A DNA stretch of 64,000 nt from Methylomarinum vadi (GCF_000733935.1 NZ_JPON01000001.1:1364001-1428000), one strand, 5' to 3'. Shown: positions 1 to 9,525, counted from the first letter of the stretch. Notes: a model not told the origin generated them from the letters alone. Made by a program: numbers and translations.

Positions 1-14
1 AGCGCTTGAAAATA

Positions 15-39
15 GAAACGGCACAGAATGTGCCGTTTC
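15..39 (-). terminator. Rho-independent terminator after rpsO
   Basis: A perfect 11-bp stem (15-25 pairs with 29-39) with a 3-nt loop lies 8 bases past the rpsO stop on the minus strand and is followed by a short T-rich stretch. It would end or attenuate the rimP-rpsO transcript before the next gene, which lies outside the window (pnp in most relatives). Confidence 0.8.
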
Positions 40-46
40 CAGAACG

Positions 47-316
47 TTATTTACGCAGACCTAAACGATCGATTAACGAACGATAGCGTTCCACGTCTTT
101 CTTTTTCAGGTAATCCAGCAACTTGCGACGCTGATTAACCATTCTCAACAAACCACGGCGAGAGTGATTGTCTTTTTTGTGTTCAGCAAAGTGCGGTGTC
201 AAATGAGCGATGTGCGCAGTCAGTAAGGCAATCTGTACTTCTGGCGAACCGGTATCGTTTTCCGACAAACGGTACTCTTCAACAACGGATTTCTTTTGTT
301 CAGCTGTAAACGGCAT
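47..316 (-). CDS. rpsO: 30S ribosomal protein S15
   Basis: An 89-residue protein of the usual S15 length. S15 binds the central domain of 16S rRNA early in 30S assembly and helps form intersubunit bridge B4. The family pattern is clear: '[15 protein letters not shown]' near residue 22, '[15 protein letters not shown]' in the middle, and the C-terminal '[20 protein letters not shown]'. It is the last gene visible in the rimP-nusA-infB-rbfA-truB-rpsO operon and is separated from truB by 111 bases holding hairpins. In relatives S15 represses its own mRNA by binding the leader; that is known for the family and was not tested here. Confidence 0.98.
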   Translation of the reverse strand: MPFTAEQKKSVVEEYRLSENDTGSPEVQIALLTAHIAHLTPHFAEHKKDNHSRRGLLRMVNQRRKLLDYLKKKDVERYRSLIDRLGLRK

Positions 317-350
317 TATTAATCCCTATCGATTAGTAATAAAAATTAAA

Positions 351-367
351 GCCATCGCCACGATGGC
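351..367 (-). terminator. Hairpin with T-rich tail between truB and rpsO
   Basis: A 7-bp stem (351-357 with 361-367) with a 3-nt loop is followed on the minus strand by a T-rich run. A second hairpin (418-423 with 429-434) overlaps the truB stop codon. Together they could partly terminate the upstream transcript or form the S15 autoregulatory leader. The sequence shows the stems; the role is inference. Confidence 0.45.
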
Positions 368-427
368 CACGATTTACATGGTTTCCACCATAGGGTGTAG
401 AAACCGATGTTCTTTACTGCCTGTTTT

Positions 428-1339
428 TCAGGCAACCTCATTGTGCAGAAGGAACAATTTTTTCGGCGCTAGTTTACCATTCAAAAGCATTTCTCCCAAA
501 CCCAAAAATCCCTGTTCACTGTACATTCTGACCATTCCTTGGCCCGACTCTTCGATGCAAAGCTGTTGACCTTGCCGGATTCGCTCGGCCTGCTCGGTTG
601 AAACGCGCACCGCCGGGATGCTTTCGAGCGGCTTATCCACGGCAATCAGGCTATTCAACAATTGGCTTTCGCTCATGGCCTGCAGTTGCTCCAGGGTGTA
701 GGCCTGCTCGATGCTAAAGCGGCCGGAAGCGGTGCGACGCAGCACTTTCACCGTCGCGCAACTACCTAAATAATGGCCGATATCCTCGGCCAAGGAGCGA
801 ATATAAGTCCCCTTGGAGCAATGCGCTTCCATCGTCAGCAAATCGCCTTCCGATGCCAACAAACGCAGCGAATGAATGCGTATCCGGCGTGCCTTTCTCG
901 CAACGACTTTGCCTTCCCGCGCCAATTCATAGAGCTTCTTGCCCTGATGCTTCAAGGCCGAATACATCGGCGGCACCTGGTCAATATCGCCCGTAAATTG
1001 CCGGATGCAATCTTGCAAGCGCTGCTCCGATAACTTAGGCACCGGCATTCGCTTAACGACCTCTCCCTCAATATCACCGGTGTCCGTCATCACGCCTAGC
1101 TGCATGACAAAGCGATAACGCTTATCTTCATCCAAAAGCAATCCGGAAACCTTGGTCGCCTCGCCGAAACATAAGGGCAACAGCCCTGTCGCCATTGGAT
1201 CCAGGCTTCCAGTATGGCCCGCCTTATTAGCATTGAGCAATCGCCGCACTTCCTGCAAAGCCTTATTGGAAGATACCCCCAAACGTTTATCCAACAACAG
1301 GATGCCATGGATATCGCGCCCCGATTTACGTTTTGCCAT
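428..1339 (-). CDS. truB: tRNA pseudouridine(55) synthase TruB
   Basis: A 303-residue protein that converts U55 to pseudouridine in the T-loop of tRNAs. The catalytic motif 'GHTGSLDPMATGLLP' near residue 41 contains the nucleophilic Asp. The N-terminal 'HGILLLDKRLGVSSNKALQ' and 'KGTYIRSLAEDIG' near residue 176 also fit the family, and the C-terminal PUA-like part is present. The start is 9 bases downstream of the rbfA stop, so translation is probably coupled. Position within the operon matches other gammaproteobacteria. Confidence 0.97.
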   Translation of the reverse strand: MAKRKSGRDIHGILLLDKRLGVSSNKALQEVRRLLNANKAGHTGSLDPMATGLLPLCFGEATKVSGLLLDEDKRYRFVMQLGVMTDTGDIEGEVVKRMPVPKLSEQRLQDCIRQFTGDIDQVPPMYSALKHQGKKLYELAREGKVVARKARRIRIHSLRLLASEGDLLTMEAHCSKGTYIRSLAEDIGHYLGSCATVKVLRRTASGRFSIEQAYTLEQLQAMSESQLLNSLIAVDKPLESIPAVRVSTEQAERIRQGQQLCIEESGQGMVRMYSEQGFLGLGEMLLNGKLAPKKLFLLHNEVA

Positions 1340-1347
1340 TATTTTTG

Positions 1348-1698
1348 CTAGTCGTCCTTATCCCTGAGCAGCTCGGCTACCCTCATCCCGGTATCGAATG
1401 AATTGTCATAATAGAAGCGAAATTCGGAGATATGCCGCAAACGCATGCGTCTTGCCACCTCATGCCGAATGGCCGGGGCCAACTCATTCAACACGTCGAT
1501 GTTACGCTGCTTCCCCTCTTCGTCCGCATTCAAAACTGTCACGTAGATCTTTGCCACGGCCAGGTCTTTGGACACCACCACCTCATTGACAGTGATAAAA
1601 CCCAAGCGTGAGTCATTAATCTCGCGCTGCAAAACGAACGCCAGCTCTTTTTGCATTTGTGATGCCACACGATCACTGCGGCCATATTCTTTTGCCAT
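1348..1698 (-). CDS. rbfA: 30S ribosome-binding factor RbfA
   Basis: A 116-residue KH-fold protein, typical length about 120-135. It binds the 30S subunit near helix 1 of 16S rRNA and supports late maturation and cold adaptation. The family signatures 'RSDRVASQMQKELAFVLQRE' at the N-terminus, 'DPR/DSRLGFITVNEV' in the first third and 'RLRHISEFRFYYDNSFDTG' near the C-terminus are visible. It starts 3 bases after the infB stop, inside the operon. Confidence 0.96.
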   Translation of the reverse strand: MAKEYGRSDRVASQMQKELAFVLQREINDSRLGFITVNEVVVSKDLAVAKIYVTVLNADEEGKQRNIDVLNELAPAIRHEVARRMRLRHISEFRFYYDNSFDTGMRVAELLRDKDD

Positions 1699-1701
1699 CC
1701 G

Positions 1702-4416
1702 TTATATTTCCCGTCTGACTTCTACTCGTTCGAATACTTCGATCTGATCGCCGACTTTGACGTCATTGTAATTCTTAACACCGATACCGCATTCCATCCC
1801 CATCTTGACTTCGTTGACGTCATCCTTGAAGCGGCGCAATGATTCCAACGCGCCTTCAAAAATAACAACGTTGTCGCGCAATACCCGAATCGGCAGATTA
1901 CGCTTGACGTAACCATCGATGACCATACAACCGGCGATGGAACCGAATTTTGGCGAACGAAACACATCCCGCACCTCGGCCAAACCCACGATTTTTTCCT
2001 GTATTTCAGGTGCCATCATACCACTGATCGCACGCTTGACTTCGTCAATCGCGTCATATATCACGCTGTAATAATGCAGATCGATATCTTTTTCTTCGAT
2101 CAACTTTCGCGCCGTCGCGTCGGCACGCACATTGAAGCCGATCAGAATCGCACCCGACGCCAACGCCAGGTTGGCGTCGCTCTCGTTAATGCCGCCAACA
2201 CCGCCGTAAACACATTTTACTTGAACTTCGTCGGTGGATAATTTGACCAAAGATTCACGCAAAGCCTCCAAGCTACCTTGCACATCGGTCTTGATAACCA
2301 GGTTGACCGTTGCCATTTCGCCGGCCGACATCTTGGAAAAAACCTCGTCCAGCTTGGAGGCGGCTTGGGCCGCATGTTTGCTGGATTTTTTACGTTCTTC
2401 CCGATGTTCCGCCAACTCTCTGGCCACACGTTCGTTCTGCACCACCAAAAACTCGTCACCGGCATCAGGCGTACCCGACAAGCCTAAGACTTCCACCGGC
2501 GCACACGGTCCCGCCTCCTTCGCCGCCTTGCCATTCTCGTCGAACATGGCGCGAACCCGCCCGTATTCATGACCACAGAGAATCATTTCCCCTTTCTTCA
2601 AATTCCCTTTCTGGACCAATATCGTGGCGACAGCCCCACGCCCCCTATCCAAACGAGACTCGATACAGATACCGGAGGCAACACCTTCGAACGGCGCCTG
2701 TAATTCTAGAATTTCGGCTTGCAAGATCAATGCCTCGATCAAGTCGTCGATTCCTGCACCGGTTTTGGCCGAAACCCTGAGGAACTGCACATCGCCGCCC
2801 CATTCTTCCGGTACGACATCGATGCTGGCCAATTCTTGCATCACTTTGTCGGGATTGGCTTCCGGTTTATCGATCTTGTTGATCGCGATAATCAACGGCA
2901 CCTCCGCAGCGCGAGCATGCTCAATGGCCTCCTTGGTTTGCGGCATCACGCCGTCATCGGCGGCCACGACCACGATCACGATATCGGTCAATTCGGCGCC
3001 ACGGGCACGCATCGCGGTAAAGGCCGCGTGACCCGGGGTATCCAGGAAAGTTACCGAACCGTGGTCAGTTTTGACTTGATAGGCACCGATATGCTGAGTG
3101 ATTCCGCCTGCCTCGCCGGCGGCGACTTTAGTCTTGCGAATATAATCCAACAATGAGGTCTTACCATGGTCGACGTGTCCCATAATGGTCACAATCGGCG
3201 CCCTTGGCCTTAATTCTCGCTCTTCATCGACATTCTGCACCCCGGCCAACATTTCCTGCTCAAGATCATCCTCACTCTGCATGATAGGATTGTGCCCCAT
3301 TTCCTCGACCAGAATAGCCGCGGTTTCCTGGTCGATAGACTGGTTTATCGTGGCCATCATCCCCAGCTTCATCAGGTGCTTAATGACCTCGGCGGCCTTG
3401 ACACTCATCTTCATGGCCAAATCGGAGACGATGATATTTTCCGGAATCAACACATCCCTTACGACCGGCTCGACAGGTTTTTCGAACTGATGCTTAACCT
3501 GCATCGCTAATTCGACTTCTCCTTTTTCTCGGCGCTGTTTACCTTTTTTCCCTTTTGCTTTTCTGCCAGGCTCACTCTTGCTAAAATCCGTTCCTTCGTC
3601 GCCCACTGCCCTTTTCCCGCGCGGCTCTTGCTTTTTCTTATGCAGAGTCTGTTGCTTCTTGGCTTCCGCCTGCCTTCTGACTTTTTCCGCGGTTCTTTGC
3701 ACCGCTTCTTCCTGTCTGCGTTTTTTCTCCTCTTCCAGTCGCTGGGCTTCCAATTCCTCGGCACTTAATTTTGCCTGCACCGTTCCTTCTTTTTCGGCTT
3801 CAACCTCCACCGCTGCTTGTACTTCAGGCTCCTCTGCCGGTTTCTCCTTCATACCTGGTTCGGACGGCTCCGTTACAGGCTTTTCTTGCTTAGCAGTGGT
3901 TTCTTTTGCCTTCACCGGCTCCTGCGCTGGGCGTGTAATTTCAGCAGCAACCTCGACTTCCTGCCGTCTCTTTTCCTTAACCACTTCCTGCAATTTTATA
4001 TCCTGCTGCCGGCACACTTCTTCTGCGGCCGCCATTTGTTCCTGCAGCGCTTCGTTAGTCGATTTGACTTCCCTGCCCTCATCCGGAGCAGCAATTTCAC
4101 TCCGTTTGATATAGGTTTTCTTTTTGCGGACTTCCACACTGACCGTTTTGGTAGCGGAACCTGGTATTGACGCCTGCTTTAACTCGGTGACCTTGCGCCG
4201 CTTTAACGTAATTCTTTTGGGAGCCGTAGCCGACTCATCGGCGTCAGATTTACCGTGACGTTTACGCAAGTGCGCCAGCAATTTCATTTTGTCGTCTTCA
4301 CTGACAACATCCTCGGGGGCATGGGGAGCCAGTCCCGCTTCATTCAACTGTTCTAAAAACCGTTCTAGCGGTATTCCAACAATTTTGGCCAATTCCTGTA
4401 CTGTCTTCTCACTCAT
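1702..4416 (-). CDS. infB: Translation initiation factor IF-2
   Basis: A 904-residue GTPase that recruits fMet-tRNA to the 30S subunit and promotes subunit joining. An IF2-N helical domain at the N-terminus is followed by a long, highly charged Lys/Glu-rich linker (about residues 120-320). The G domain has '[12 protein letters not shown]' (G1), 'DTPGHAAF' (G3) and 'NKIDKP' (G4), followed by domains II, III and IV to the C-terminus. Length and layout match gammaproteobacterial IF2-alpha. Internal starts for shorter isoforms, known in E. coli, may exist but cannot be decided here. It follows nusA with a 2-base gap. Confidence 0.98.
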   Translation of the reverse strand: MSEKTVQELAKIVGIPLERFLEQLNEAGLAPHAPEDVVSEDDKMKLLAHLRKRHGKSDADESATAPKRITLKRRKVTELKQASIPGSATKTVSVEVRKKKTYIKRSEIAAPDEGREVKSTNEALQEQMAAAEEVCRQQDIKLQEVVKEKRRQEVEVAAEITRPAQEPVKAKETTAKQEKPVTEPSEPGMKEKPAEEPEVQAAVEVEAEKEGTVQAKLSAEELEAQRLEEEKKRRQEEAVQRTAEKVRRQAEAKKQQTLHKKKQEPRGKRAVGDEGTDFSKSEPGRKAKGKKGKQRREKGEVELAMQVKHQFEKPVEPVVRDVLIPENIIVSDLAMKMSVKAAEVIKHLMKLGMMATINQSIDQETAAILVEEMGHNPIMQSEDDLEQEMLAGVQNVDEERELRPRAPIVTIMGHVDHGKTSLLDYIRKTKVAAGEAGGITQHIGAYQVKTDHGSVTFLDTPGHAAFTAMRARGAELTDIVIVVVAADDGVMPQTKEAIEHARAAEVPLIIAINKIDKPEANPDKVMQELASIDVVPEEWGGDVQFLRVSAKTGAGIDDLIEALILQAEILELQAPFEGVASGICIESRLDRGRGAVATILVQKGNLKKGEMILCGHEYGRVRAMFDENGKAAKEAGPCAPVEVLGLSGTPDAGDEFLVVQNERVARELAEHREERKKSSKHAAQAASKLDEVFSKMSAGEMATVNLVIKTDVQGSLEALRESLVKLSTDEVQVKCVYGGVGGINESDANLALASGAILIGFNVRADATARKLIEEKDIDLHYYSVIYDAIDEVKRAISGMMAPEIQEKIVGLAEVRDVFRSPKFGSIAGCMVIDGYVKRNLPIRVLRDNVVIFEGALESLRRFKDDVNEVKMGMECGIGVKNYNDVKVGDQIEVFERVEVRREI

Positions 4417-4418
4417 GC

Positions 4419-5945
4419 TTATCCCCCTGCCTGTTCACCCTGCTTATCCGCAAACCATGGTTCGCGGGCTTTCATAATCAATTTTGCCGCTTTCTCTTCG
4501 TTCATGCCGGTGAATTCCAAAATGTCATCAATCGACTGTTCGGCCAAGTCATCCATGCAAATGATACCCTTGGCCGCCATTTCATGCGCCAATTCTTCAT
4601 CCATGCCTTCCATTTCCAGCAAATCCTGAGCTGGCTGTGAAGTTTCAATTCTTTCTTCCGAAGCGATCGCACTGATCAATAAGGCATCTTTAGCGCGGCT
4701 TCGCAATGCTTCAACCAGCTCCTCATCGAACCCTTCAATTTCCAGCAACTCATCGACTGGTATGTAAGCGATTTCTTCAATATTGTTAAGCCCTACTTCG
4801 ACTAATATTTCGGCAATTTCATCATCCACATCCAATTTCTCGATAAACTCCTGTTTTGCTTTCGCCGATACCTCATCATGGTCTTTGTCCGCCGCCGCCG
4901 CATCCAACACATTCAATTCCCAACCGGTCAACTCACTAGCCAGCCGAACATTCTGCCCGCCCCGGCCTATGGCTTGCGACAAACTGTCCGTGGCAACGGC
5001 GACGTCCATGCTGTGATTATCTTCATCGACAACGATCGATTCAATTTCCGCCGGAGCCATGGCATTGATGACAAATTGAGCTTCATTCTCGTTCCACAGC
5101 ACGATATCGACGCGCTCGCCGGACAACTCATTGGAAACGGCTTGCACTCTCGACCCTCTCATGCCCACGCAGGCGCCGACCGGATCCAACCGAGGATCAT
5201 TACTCTTCACGGCAATCTTTGCCCGCGACCCCGGATCTCTGGCGGCAGCCTTAATATCTACCACCCCCTCTCCCACTTCCGGCACTTCCAGGCGGAACAA
5301 GGAAATCAATAATTCCGGCGCCGTTCTGCTAACAAACAATTGCGGTCCACGCGGCTCGGAGCGTACGTCTTTCAAATACCCTCTTATTCTATCGCCCATA
5401 CGAACGGCTTCCTTGGGAATCATTTCTTCCCTAGGAATATAGGCTTCGATATTACCGCCGAGATCCAAGTAAACGCTGCCTTTCTCGAGCCGTTTCACTA
5501 CACCCGTAACCAGCTCGCCAATTTTTTCCTTATAGGCCTCCACGACTTTGCGTCGTTCCGCTTCCCTAACCTTCTGGATAATCACCTGTTTGGCCGTCTG
5601 CGCGGCGATCCGGCAAAACGCTACAGATTCAATTTCTTCCTCGACAAAATCACCGACCTCGATGTCCGGATTATCCAATTGCGCAACTTCCAACAACACC
5701 TGAGATTCAGGAAACTCGACATCACCATCGATTTCATCATTGGCATCGACAACTTCCCAGCGCCGATACGTGGCATAATTGCCTGTTGCCCGGTTAATCG
5801 CTACCCGAACCTTAATTCGATTTTCATGTCGCTTAACAGTCGCAGCTTCTAGCGCAGACTCGATTGCTTGGAAGACAATCTCTTTATCTATTTCCTTTTC
5901 ATTAGCAAAAACATCTGCTACTAACAAAATTTCTTTATTTGCCAC
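4419..5945 (-). CDS. nusA: Transcription termination/antitermination factor NusA
   Basis: A 508-residue protein that binds RNA polymerase, modulates pausing and termination, and takes part in antitermination. An N-terminal RNAP-binding domain ('[16 protein letters not shown]') is followed by an S1 domain (around '[16 protein letters not shown]'), KH1 and KH2 ('[14 protein letters not shown]', '[18 protein letters not shown]') and two acidic C-terminal repeats typical of the proteobacterial form. The start overlaps the rimP stop by 11 bases, which suggests coupled translation. Confidence 0.98.
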   Translation of the reverse strand: MANKEILLVADVFANEKEIDKEIVFQAIESALEAATVKRHENRIKVRVAINRATGNYATYRRWEVVDANDEIDGDVEFPESQVLLEVAQLDNPDIEVGDFVEEEIESVAFCRIAAQTAKQVIIQKVREAERRKVVEAYKEKIGELVTGVVKRLEKGSVYLDLGGNIEAYIPREEMIPKEAVRMGDRIRGYLKDVRSEPRGPQLFVSRTAPELLISLFRLEVPEVGEGVVDIKAAARDPGSRAKIAVKSNDPRLDPVGACVGMRGSRVQAVSNELSGERVDIVLWNENEAQFVINAMAPAEIESIVVDEDNHSMDVAVATDSLSQAIGRGGQNVRLASELTGWELNVLDAAAADKDHDEVSAKAKQEFIEKLDVDDEIAEILVEVGLNNIEEIAYIPVDELLEIEGFDEELVEALRSRAKDALLISAIASEERIETSQPAQDLLEMEGMDEELAHEMAAKGIICMDDLAEQSIDDILEFTGMNEEKAAKLIMKAREPWFADKQGEQAGG

Positions 5946-6420
5946 TGCGAACTCCTTTATTGAGTAAAAATTCAGGCACCAGTCGCGCCTTACTCATAGC
6001 TTTAAATGGAATATCATAGGTTTGATCCCCTTCCAGAAGAACGACGACATCATCCTCGACTTTCTGAATCAAACCAGTAATTTTTCTTCGTTTATTAATC
6101 GGTTTAAATAAATTCACCGTGACAGTGCTACCGATGAAGCGTTCAAACTGGCTCAATTTAAAAAAAGGCCTATCCGCTCCCGGAGACGACACTTCCAACT
6201 GATAATTGCCCGGAATAGGGTCCTCGACATCCAACATGCCACTTAATTGGTGACTGACTTTGCTGCAATCATCCAGTAAGATTCCATTTTCACTATCGAT
6301 ATAGACCCTTAACATCCCATGTTGGGGGTGAGGATTAAACTCAATACCGACACATTCATAACCAAGACCTTCCACAATTGGTTCGATCAGTTTCACCAAA
6401 TGCTCAGGAGCCTGCTTCAT
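5935..6420 (-). CDS. rimP: Ribosome maturation factor RimP
   Basis: A 161-residue factor needed for 30S maturation. The patterns 'LVKLIEPIVEGLGYECVGIE' at the N-terminus, 'VSHQLSGMLDVEDPIPGNY' and 'LEVSSPGADRPF' are characteristic of the family. I place the start at 6420 because AAAGGTGAT lies 6-8 bases upstream; an in-frame codon at 6441 has no such site and sits on the edge of the terminator hairpin. It is the first gene of the operon. Confidence 0.96.
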   Translation of the reverse strand: MKQAPEHLVKLIEPIVEGLGYECVGIEFNPHPQHGMLRVYIDSENGILLDDCSKVSHQLSGMLDVEDPIPGNYQLEVSSPGADRPFFKLSQFERFIGSTVTVNLFKPINKRRKITGLIQKVEDDVVVLLEGDQTYDIPFKAMSKARLVPEFLLNKGVRSGK

Positions 6421-6443
6421 GATGCCATCACCTTTTTTCACAC

Positions 6444-6467
6444 AAAAAAAAAGAGCCTACGGCTCTT
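6444..6467 (-). terminator. Intrinsic terminator in the rimP leader (possible attenuator)
   Basis: A perfect 7-bp stem (6451-6457 with 6461-6467, loop 3 nt) is followed on the minus strand by nine T residues. It ends only about 24 bases before the rimP start codon. It therefore either insulates the operon from an upstream transcript or attenuates the operon itself. Confidence 0.7.
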
Positions 6468-6520
6468 CCATAAACAACCAAACTAAACTTGAAGTTTCAA
6501 ACTAACTTACGCCCATAAAA

Positions 6521-6542
6521 TAAAAAAACCCCATGAACGGGG
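6521..6542 (-). terminator. Second terminator-like hairpin upstream of rimP
   Basis: Four G-C pairs (6529-6532 with 6539-6542, extendable by one G-U pair) are followed on the minus strand by seven T residues. It lies about 55 bases upstream of the first hairpin. No gene or tRNA is visible between them, although many relatives carry tRNA genes and secG in this place. Confidence 0.5.
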
Positions 6543-6723
6543 CCGAATGACAAAGCATTGAAACTAGCTAACCTAATAGACTAACTTATTTTTATTATTA
6601 TATTTTTTATCAACAGACCAGTCAAGAGACAATTAGCAATCGAGATTCGCCAATACAGATAATTTGCATGAAAAATAAATTGTGCTACAGAATCGATATA
6701 AAATCATTACATGAATTGTAGAT

Positions 6724-6738
6724 CGGAGGGGGGGGGAA
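6724..6738 (+). promoter_or_regulatory. Ribosome binding site with a nine-G homopolymer
   Basis: CGGA is followed by nine consecutive G residues (6728-6736), one A, then the ATG. Homopolymers of this length are prone to slipped-strand changes. A change would alter the spacing for the start at 6738 and the frame of the upstream ATG at 6711. Confidence 0.55.
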
Positions 6739-8243
6739 TGGCAAGGGCGCAATGGAATTCTCAAGTTGGCTTTATATTTGCCGCGGTCGGTTCGGCAATT
6801 GGCCTTGGCAACATCTGGCGATTCAGTTACCTGGCCTATGAACATGGCGGCGGGGCCTTTCTGATTCCGTACTTTACCGCATTACTAACAGCAGGGATAC
6901 CTCTCTTGATTCTGGAATATAGCATCGGACACGAACGAGTCGGATCGGCACCGCTTGCGTATCGAAAAATCGGCAGGCGCTGGGAATGGTTGGGCTGGTG
7001 GTCGGTTATTTTTGTCATGTTCGGCATCGAACTTTACTATTCCGTGATCATCGCTTGGTGCCTGAATTTCTTTACCCTCTCTTTTAACCTGGCGTGGGGG
7101 AACGACCCTAACCAGTTTTTCTTCCAGGAGTTTCTTCGCGTTTCCGATAGTCCTGGCGAATTTGGCGAAATCCGCACGCCCATTCTGTATAGCCTAATCG
7201 TCATCTGGTTGGCTAATTGGTTCATTGTCTATCGCGGTGTGCAAAAAGGCATCGAATTAGCTAACAAAATCATGATGCCGTTGTTGCTGGTACTGACGCT
7301 CATCTTGGTATTCTGGTCGTTACAATTAGAGGGCGCCAGCCATGGCATCAGTGTCTATTTGACACCTGATTTTTCCAAACTCACCCAGCCCGAAGTTTGG
7401 ATTGATGCCTACAGCCAAATCTTTTTTACCCTTAGCCTGGGTTTCGGCATCATGATTGCGTATGCCAGTTATCTCCCAGACAAAACCGATATTACTCGCA
7501 ATGCGATGATCATCGCTTTCATTAACAGTGGCTATTCCCTGCTGACCGGCTTCGGTGTTTTTGCCGTACTCGGCTTCATGGCACAAAGCGAAGGCAAAGA
7601 AATTGCCGATGTCGTCAACGAAAGCATCGGCCTAGCGTTCGTCGCCTATCCGAAAGCGATCAGTCTAATGCCCGGCGGAAACTTGTTTGGCGCGGTATTT
7701 TTTCTATGCCTGACTGTGGCCGGCTTATCCTCGGCGGTCTCCATCATCGAGGCATTTGTTTCGGCAATGATCGATAAATTTTCCTTAAACCGTCGCTTAT
7801 TGGTCACTTTTGTTAGCGCCCTCGGTTTTATCGGCGGTACGGTCTTTACCAGTCAAGCCGGTCTTTTATGGCTGGATATTATTGATCATTTCATCACCCA
7901 TTACGGCTTGATCCTAGTCGGCATCCTCGAATGCATCGTCATCGGCTGGATATTTCACTTACCCACCTTACGTCGCCATATCAATGCCATCTCCAGCTTC
8001 AAAGTCGGCGCAGGTTGGAGCTTTCTGATTCGTTTGTTTGTCCCCTTCATGTTATCGGTCATTCTCCTTGGAGATTTGATCGACGAATTCCGGCAACCCT
8101 ACGGCAATTACGGCTGGACCGCCTTGATTCTGATCGGCAGAGACTGGCTTTTATTAACGCTGATCCTTGCCCTAGCCGTTTCATCACGCCCCTGGAAAAA
8201 CAAGCCGCAACAAGCCAGACAATCAGGGCAAAGGGCGGATTAA
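6738..8243 (+). CDS. Sodium-dependent transporter of the SNF (NSS) family
   Basis: A 501-residue polytopic membrane protein with about 12 hydrophobic segments and the LeuT-type fold, expected to couple sodium entry to uptake of an amino acid or related solute. The N-terminal signature 'GSAIGLGNIWRFSYLAYEHG' contains the unwound TM1 'GNIWRF'. 'GGGAFLIPY' and 'FFTLSLGFGIMIAYASYLP' also fit the family. The start at 6738 is chosen because an extreme purine-rich ribosome site (GGA plus nine G) ends directly before it. An upstream in-frame ATG at 6711 reads through the G-tract. The substrate cannot be deduced. Confidence 0.92.
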   Translation: MARAQWNSQVGFIFAAVGSAIGLGNIWRFSYLAYEHGGGAFLIPYFTALLTAGIPLLILEYSIGHERVGSAPLAYRKIGRRWEWLGWWSVIFVMFGIELYYSVIIAWCLNFFTLSFNLAWGNDPNQFFFQEFLRVSDSPGEFGEIRTPILYSLIVIWLANWFIVYRGVQKGIELANKIMMPLLLVLTLILVFWSLQLEGASHGISVYLTPDFSKLTQPEVWIDAYSQIFFTLSLGFGIMIAYASYLPDKTDITRNAMIIAFINSGYSLLTGFGVFAVLGFMAQSEGKEIADVVNESIGLAFVAYPKAISLMPGGNLFGAVFFLCLTVAGLSSAVSIIEAFVSAMIDKFSLNRRLLVTFVSALGFIGGTVFTSQAGLLWLDIIDHFITHYGLILVGILECIVIGWIFHLPTLRRHINAISSFKVGAGWSFLIRLFVPFMLSVILLGDLIDEFRQPYGNYGWTALILIGRDWLLLTLILALAVSSRPWKNKPQQARQSGQRAD

Positions 8244-8281
8244 ATCGAAAAAACACACAAATCGATAGACACAATGCTAAT

Positions 8282-8342
8282 ATCGACTCTATATTACTTG
8301 ACTAACCTCCGATTTCTGTATTAATGTATCGACTCGATATTA
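8282..8342. repeat. Pair of 15-nt direct repeats
   Basis: The 15-mers at 8282-8296 and 8328-8342 match at 14 of 15 positions and are 46 bases apart, one on each side of a TTGACT hexamer (8298-8303). They directly precede the ribosome binding site of the small membrane protein. The arrangement resembles regulator sites around a promoter, but no regulator is known. Confidence 0.4.
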
Positions 8343-8357
8343 ATAAAGGAGGTCATC

Positions 8358-8525
8358 ATGTCCGAAACCCAAGAAAAAGATCGTTCAATTCTTTACATCG
8401 CTCTTACCGCTATTATCGCCGTGAGCGTCATTATCGCGGTGAAGAAAAACGAAAACGACAAATACGCGCCAATCAAAGAACAGCAAACTAAACAACCACC
8501 CGCTCAAGCGGGTGGGTTCCAATAA
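8358..8525 (+). CDS. Small membrane protein, C-terminus extended into an IS element
   Basis: A 55-residue frame with a strong ribosome site (AAAGGAGGT) 6 bases before the ATG. It has a short polar N-terminus, one hydrophobic helix ('ILYIALTAIIAVSVIIAV', residues 11-28) and a lysine-rich tail. The first 43 codons are native. From codon 44 (8487) the frame runs into the end of IS copy 1 and stops at a TAA inside it, so the original C-terminus is lost or replaced. Function is unknown; a single-pass inner-membrane peptide is the simplest reading. Confidence 0.6.
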   Translation: MSETQEKDRSILYIALTAIIAVSVIIAVKKNENDKYAPIKEQQTKQPPAQAGGFQ

Positions 8526-9075
8526 CGGACTGAAAGTCCGGATACGCGTCGACTAAACGACGCGTCTTAGTCGGGCTCCATTTTGAAATTATCGTTTGGA
8601 TTAGGTTCAAAGTGATGCTCCAAATATTGCTTTATCATCTCATCAGTCATTTGCCCCACTGTGGCGCAAAAATAACCGCGGGCCCAAAAATGTCGACCCC
8701 AATATCGCTTTTTCAAGTGCGGGAACTCTTCGAACAGATAGCTCGAAGTTCGTCCCTTGATTCGCCTCATGATTTCGCTTGGGGCCATAGTCGGCGGCGC
8801 ACTCACCAAAATGTGCACATGATCTTTGCTCACGACACCTTTGATAATCCGTATCTCAAAGGCTTCGCATGTCTGCCGCACCAAGTCTCTCACTCGTTCG
8901 GCTATTTCATCCTTCAGCACTTTATAACGATACTTCGTAACCCAAACAAAATGATACTCAATTTGGTAAACCGTATGGCTGCCGTATCTATAGTCCATCG
9001 CCACCTCCTTGGGCAAATTATCGCAGCTAAAGCTGACCGGCTAAAGCCGGTGGTTTAAACCTTATGATGGATAAT
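8487..9075 (-). mobile_element. IS200/IS605-type element, copy 1 (IS200-like, tnpA only)
   Basis: This 589-bp unit is repeated at 53992-54580 (opposite orientation) and 63272-63860. Its ends were set by comparing the three copies. It holds one tnpA, subterminal hairpins at both ends (an 8-bp CCACCCGC stem at the right end and a CCGGCT/AGCCGG stem at the left end), and no terminal inverted repeats or tnpB, as expected for single-strand transposition. Copy 1 differs from the others by one base that I could find (8582, synonymous in tnpA). Confidence 0.9.
8567..8998 (-). CDS. tnpA: IS200-like transposase TnpA (copy 1)
   Basis: A 143-residue Y1 transposase of the HUH superfamily. The metal-binding 'HVH' is at residues 60-62 and the likely catalytic tyrosine at 125 ('QYLEHH'). 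'VWVTKYRYKVL' near the N-terminus is typical. The ATG at 8998 is chosen because AAGGAGGTG lies just upstream; an upstream TTG would add six residues but overlaps that site. The protein cuts and joins single-stranded DNA at the element's hairpin ends. Confidence 0.93.
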   Translation of the reverse strand: MDYRYGSHTVYQIEYHFVWVTKYRYKVLKDEIAERVRDLVRQTCEAFEIRIIKGVVSKDHVHILVSAPPTMAPSEIMRRIKGRTSSYLFEEFPHLKKRYWGRHFWARGYFCATVGQMTDEMIKQYLEHHFEPNPNDNFKMEPD

Positions 9076-9165
9076 GAAGAACTCAGACTCATGAATATCA
9101 GAGTCTTGAAATAACCGTAGCTATCGAAGCCGATAATAACTATAAAAAATATTTGAGGAGTGTCT

Positions 9166-9525
9166 ATGAAAACAAAATTATTTGCTTTATTGCTGCCAAC
9201 TCTCTGCTTTTCCGGCACAAGTTTAGCCACCGAGTACATCTATCGTGATTTAATGGCCAATACGCTGCCATCCGCAAAATGCGAAAAACTCGAAAAAGCC
9301 CAGCAAACAGCGCAAAAATCCTATAACATTAAAAGATATAGTAAAAAATTCTGCCAAACCCAAGGCTATGGTTGGCATGTTGAAGCAGTGAAAAACACCG
9401 GCGAAGTCGCGTGTAACGAGTGTTCGGACGAACCCGGTTTACAAAGCTGTCATTTAGAAGACGTCGTCGTGACCTGCAAACGCATCAAACCAGGCTCCGT
9501 CGGCATGCTACCCGGTAAAGGTTAA
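9166..9525 (+). CDS. Cysteine-containing exported protein, unknown function
   Basis: A 119-residue protein with a clear signal peptide: Lys near the start, a hydrophobic core 'LFALLLPTLCFSG' and a probable cleavage after 'SLA' near residue 21. The mature part has six or so cysteines, including 'CNEC', suggesting disulfides or metal binding in the periplasm. The ATG at 9166 is preferred over a GTG at 9160 because GAGGAG overlaps the latter. It stands alone between IS copy 1 and the nir cluster. I do not recognise the family. Confidence 0.7.
   Translation: MKTKLFALLLPTLCFSGTSLATEYIYRDLMANTLPSAKCEKLEKAQQTAQKSYNIKRYSKKFCQTQGYGWHVEAVKNTGEVACNECSDEPGLQSCHLEDVVVTCKRIKPGSVGMLPGKG

Noticed and set aside
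8397-9060. 148-codon frames opposite the tnpA genes (8612-9058 and equivalents)
   Set aside because: They occur only as antisense of the transposase and have no known domain.
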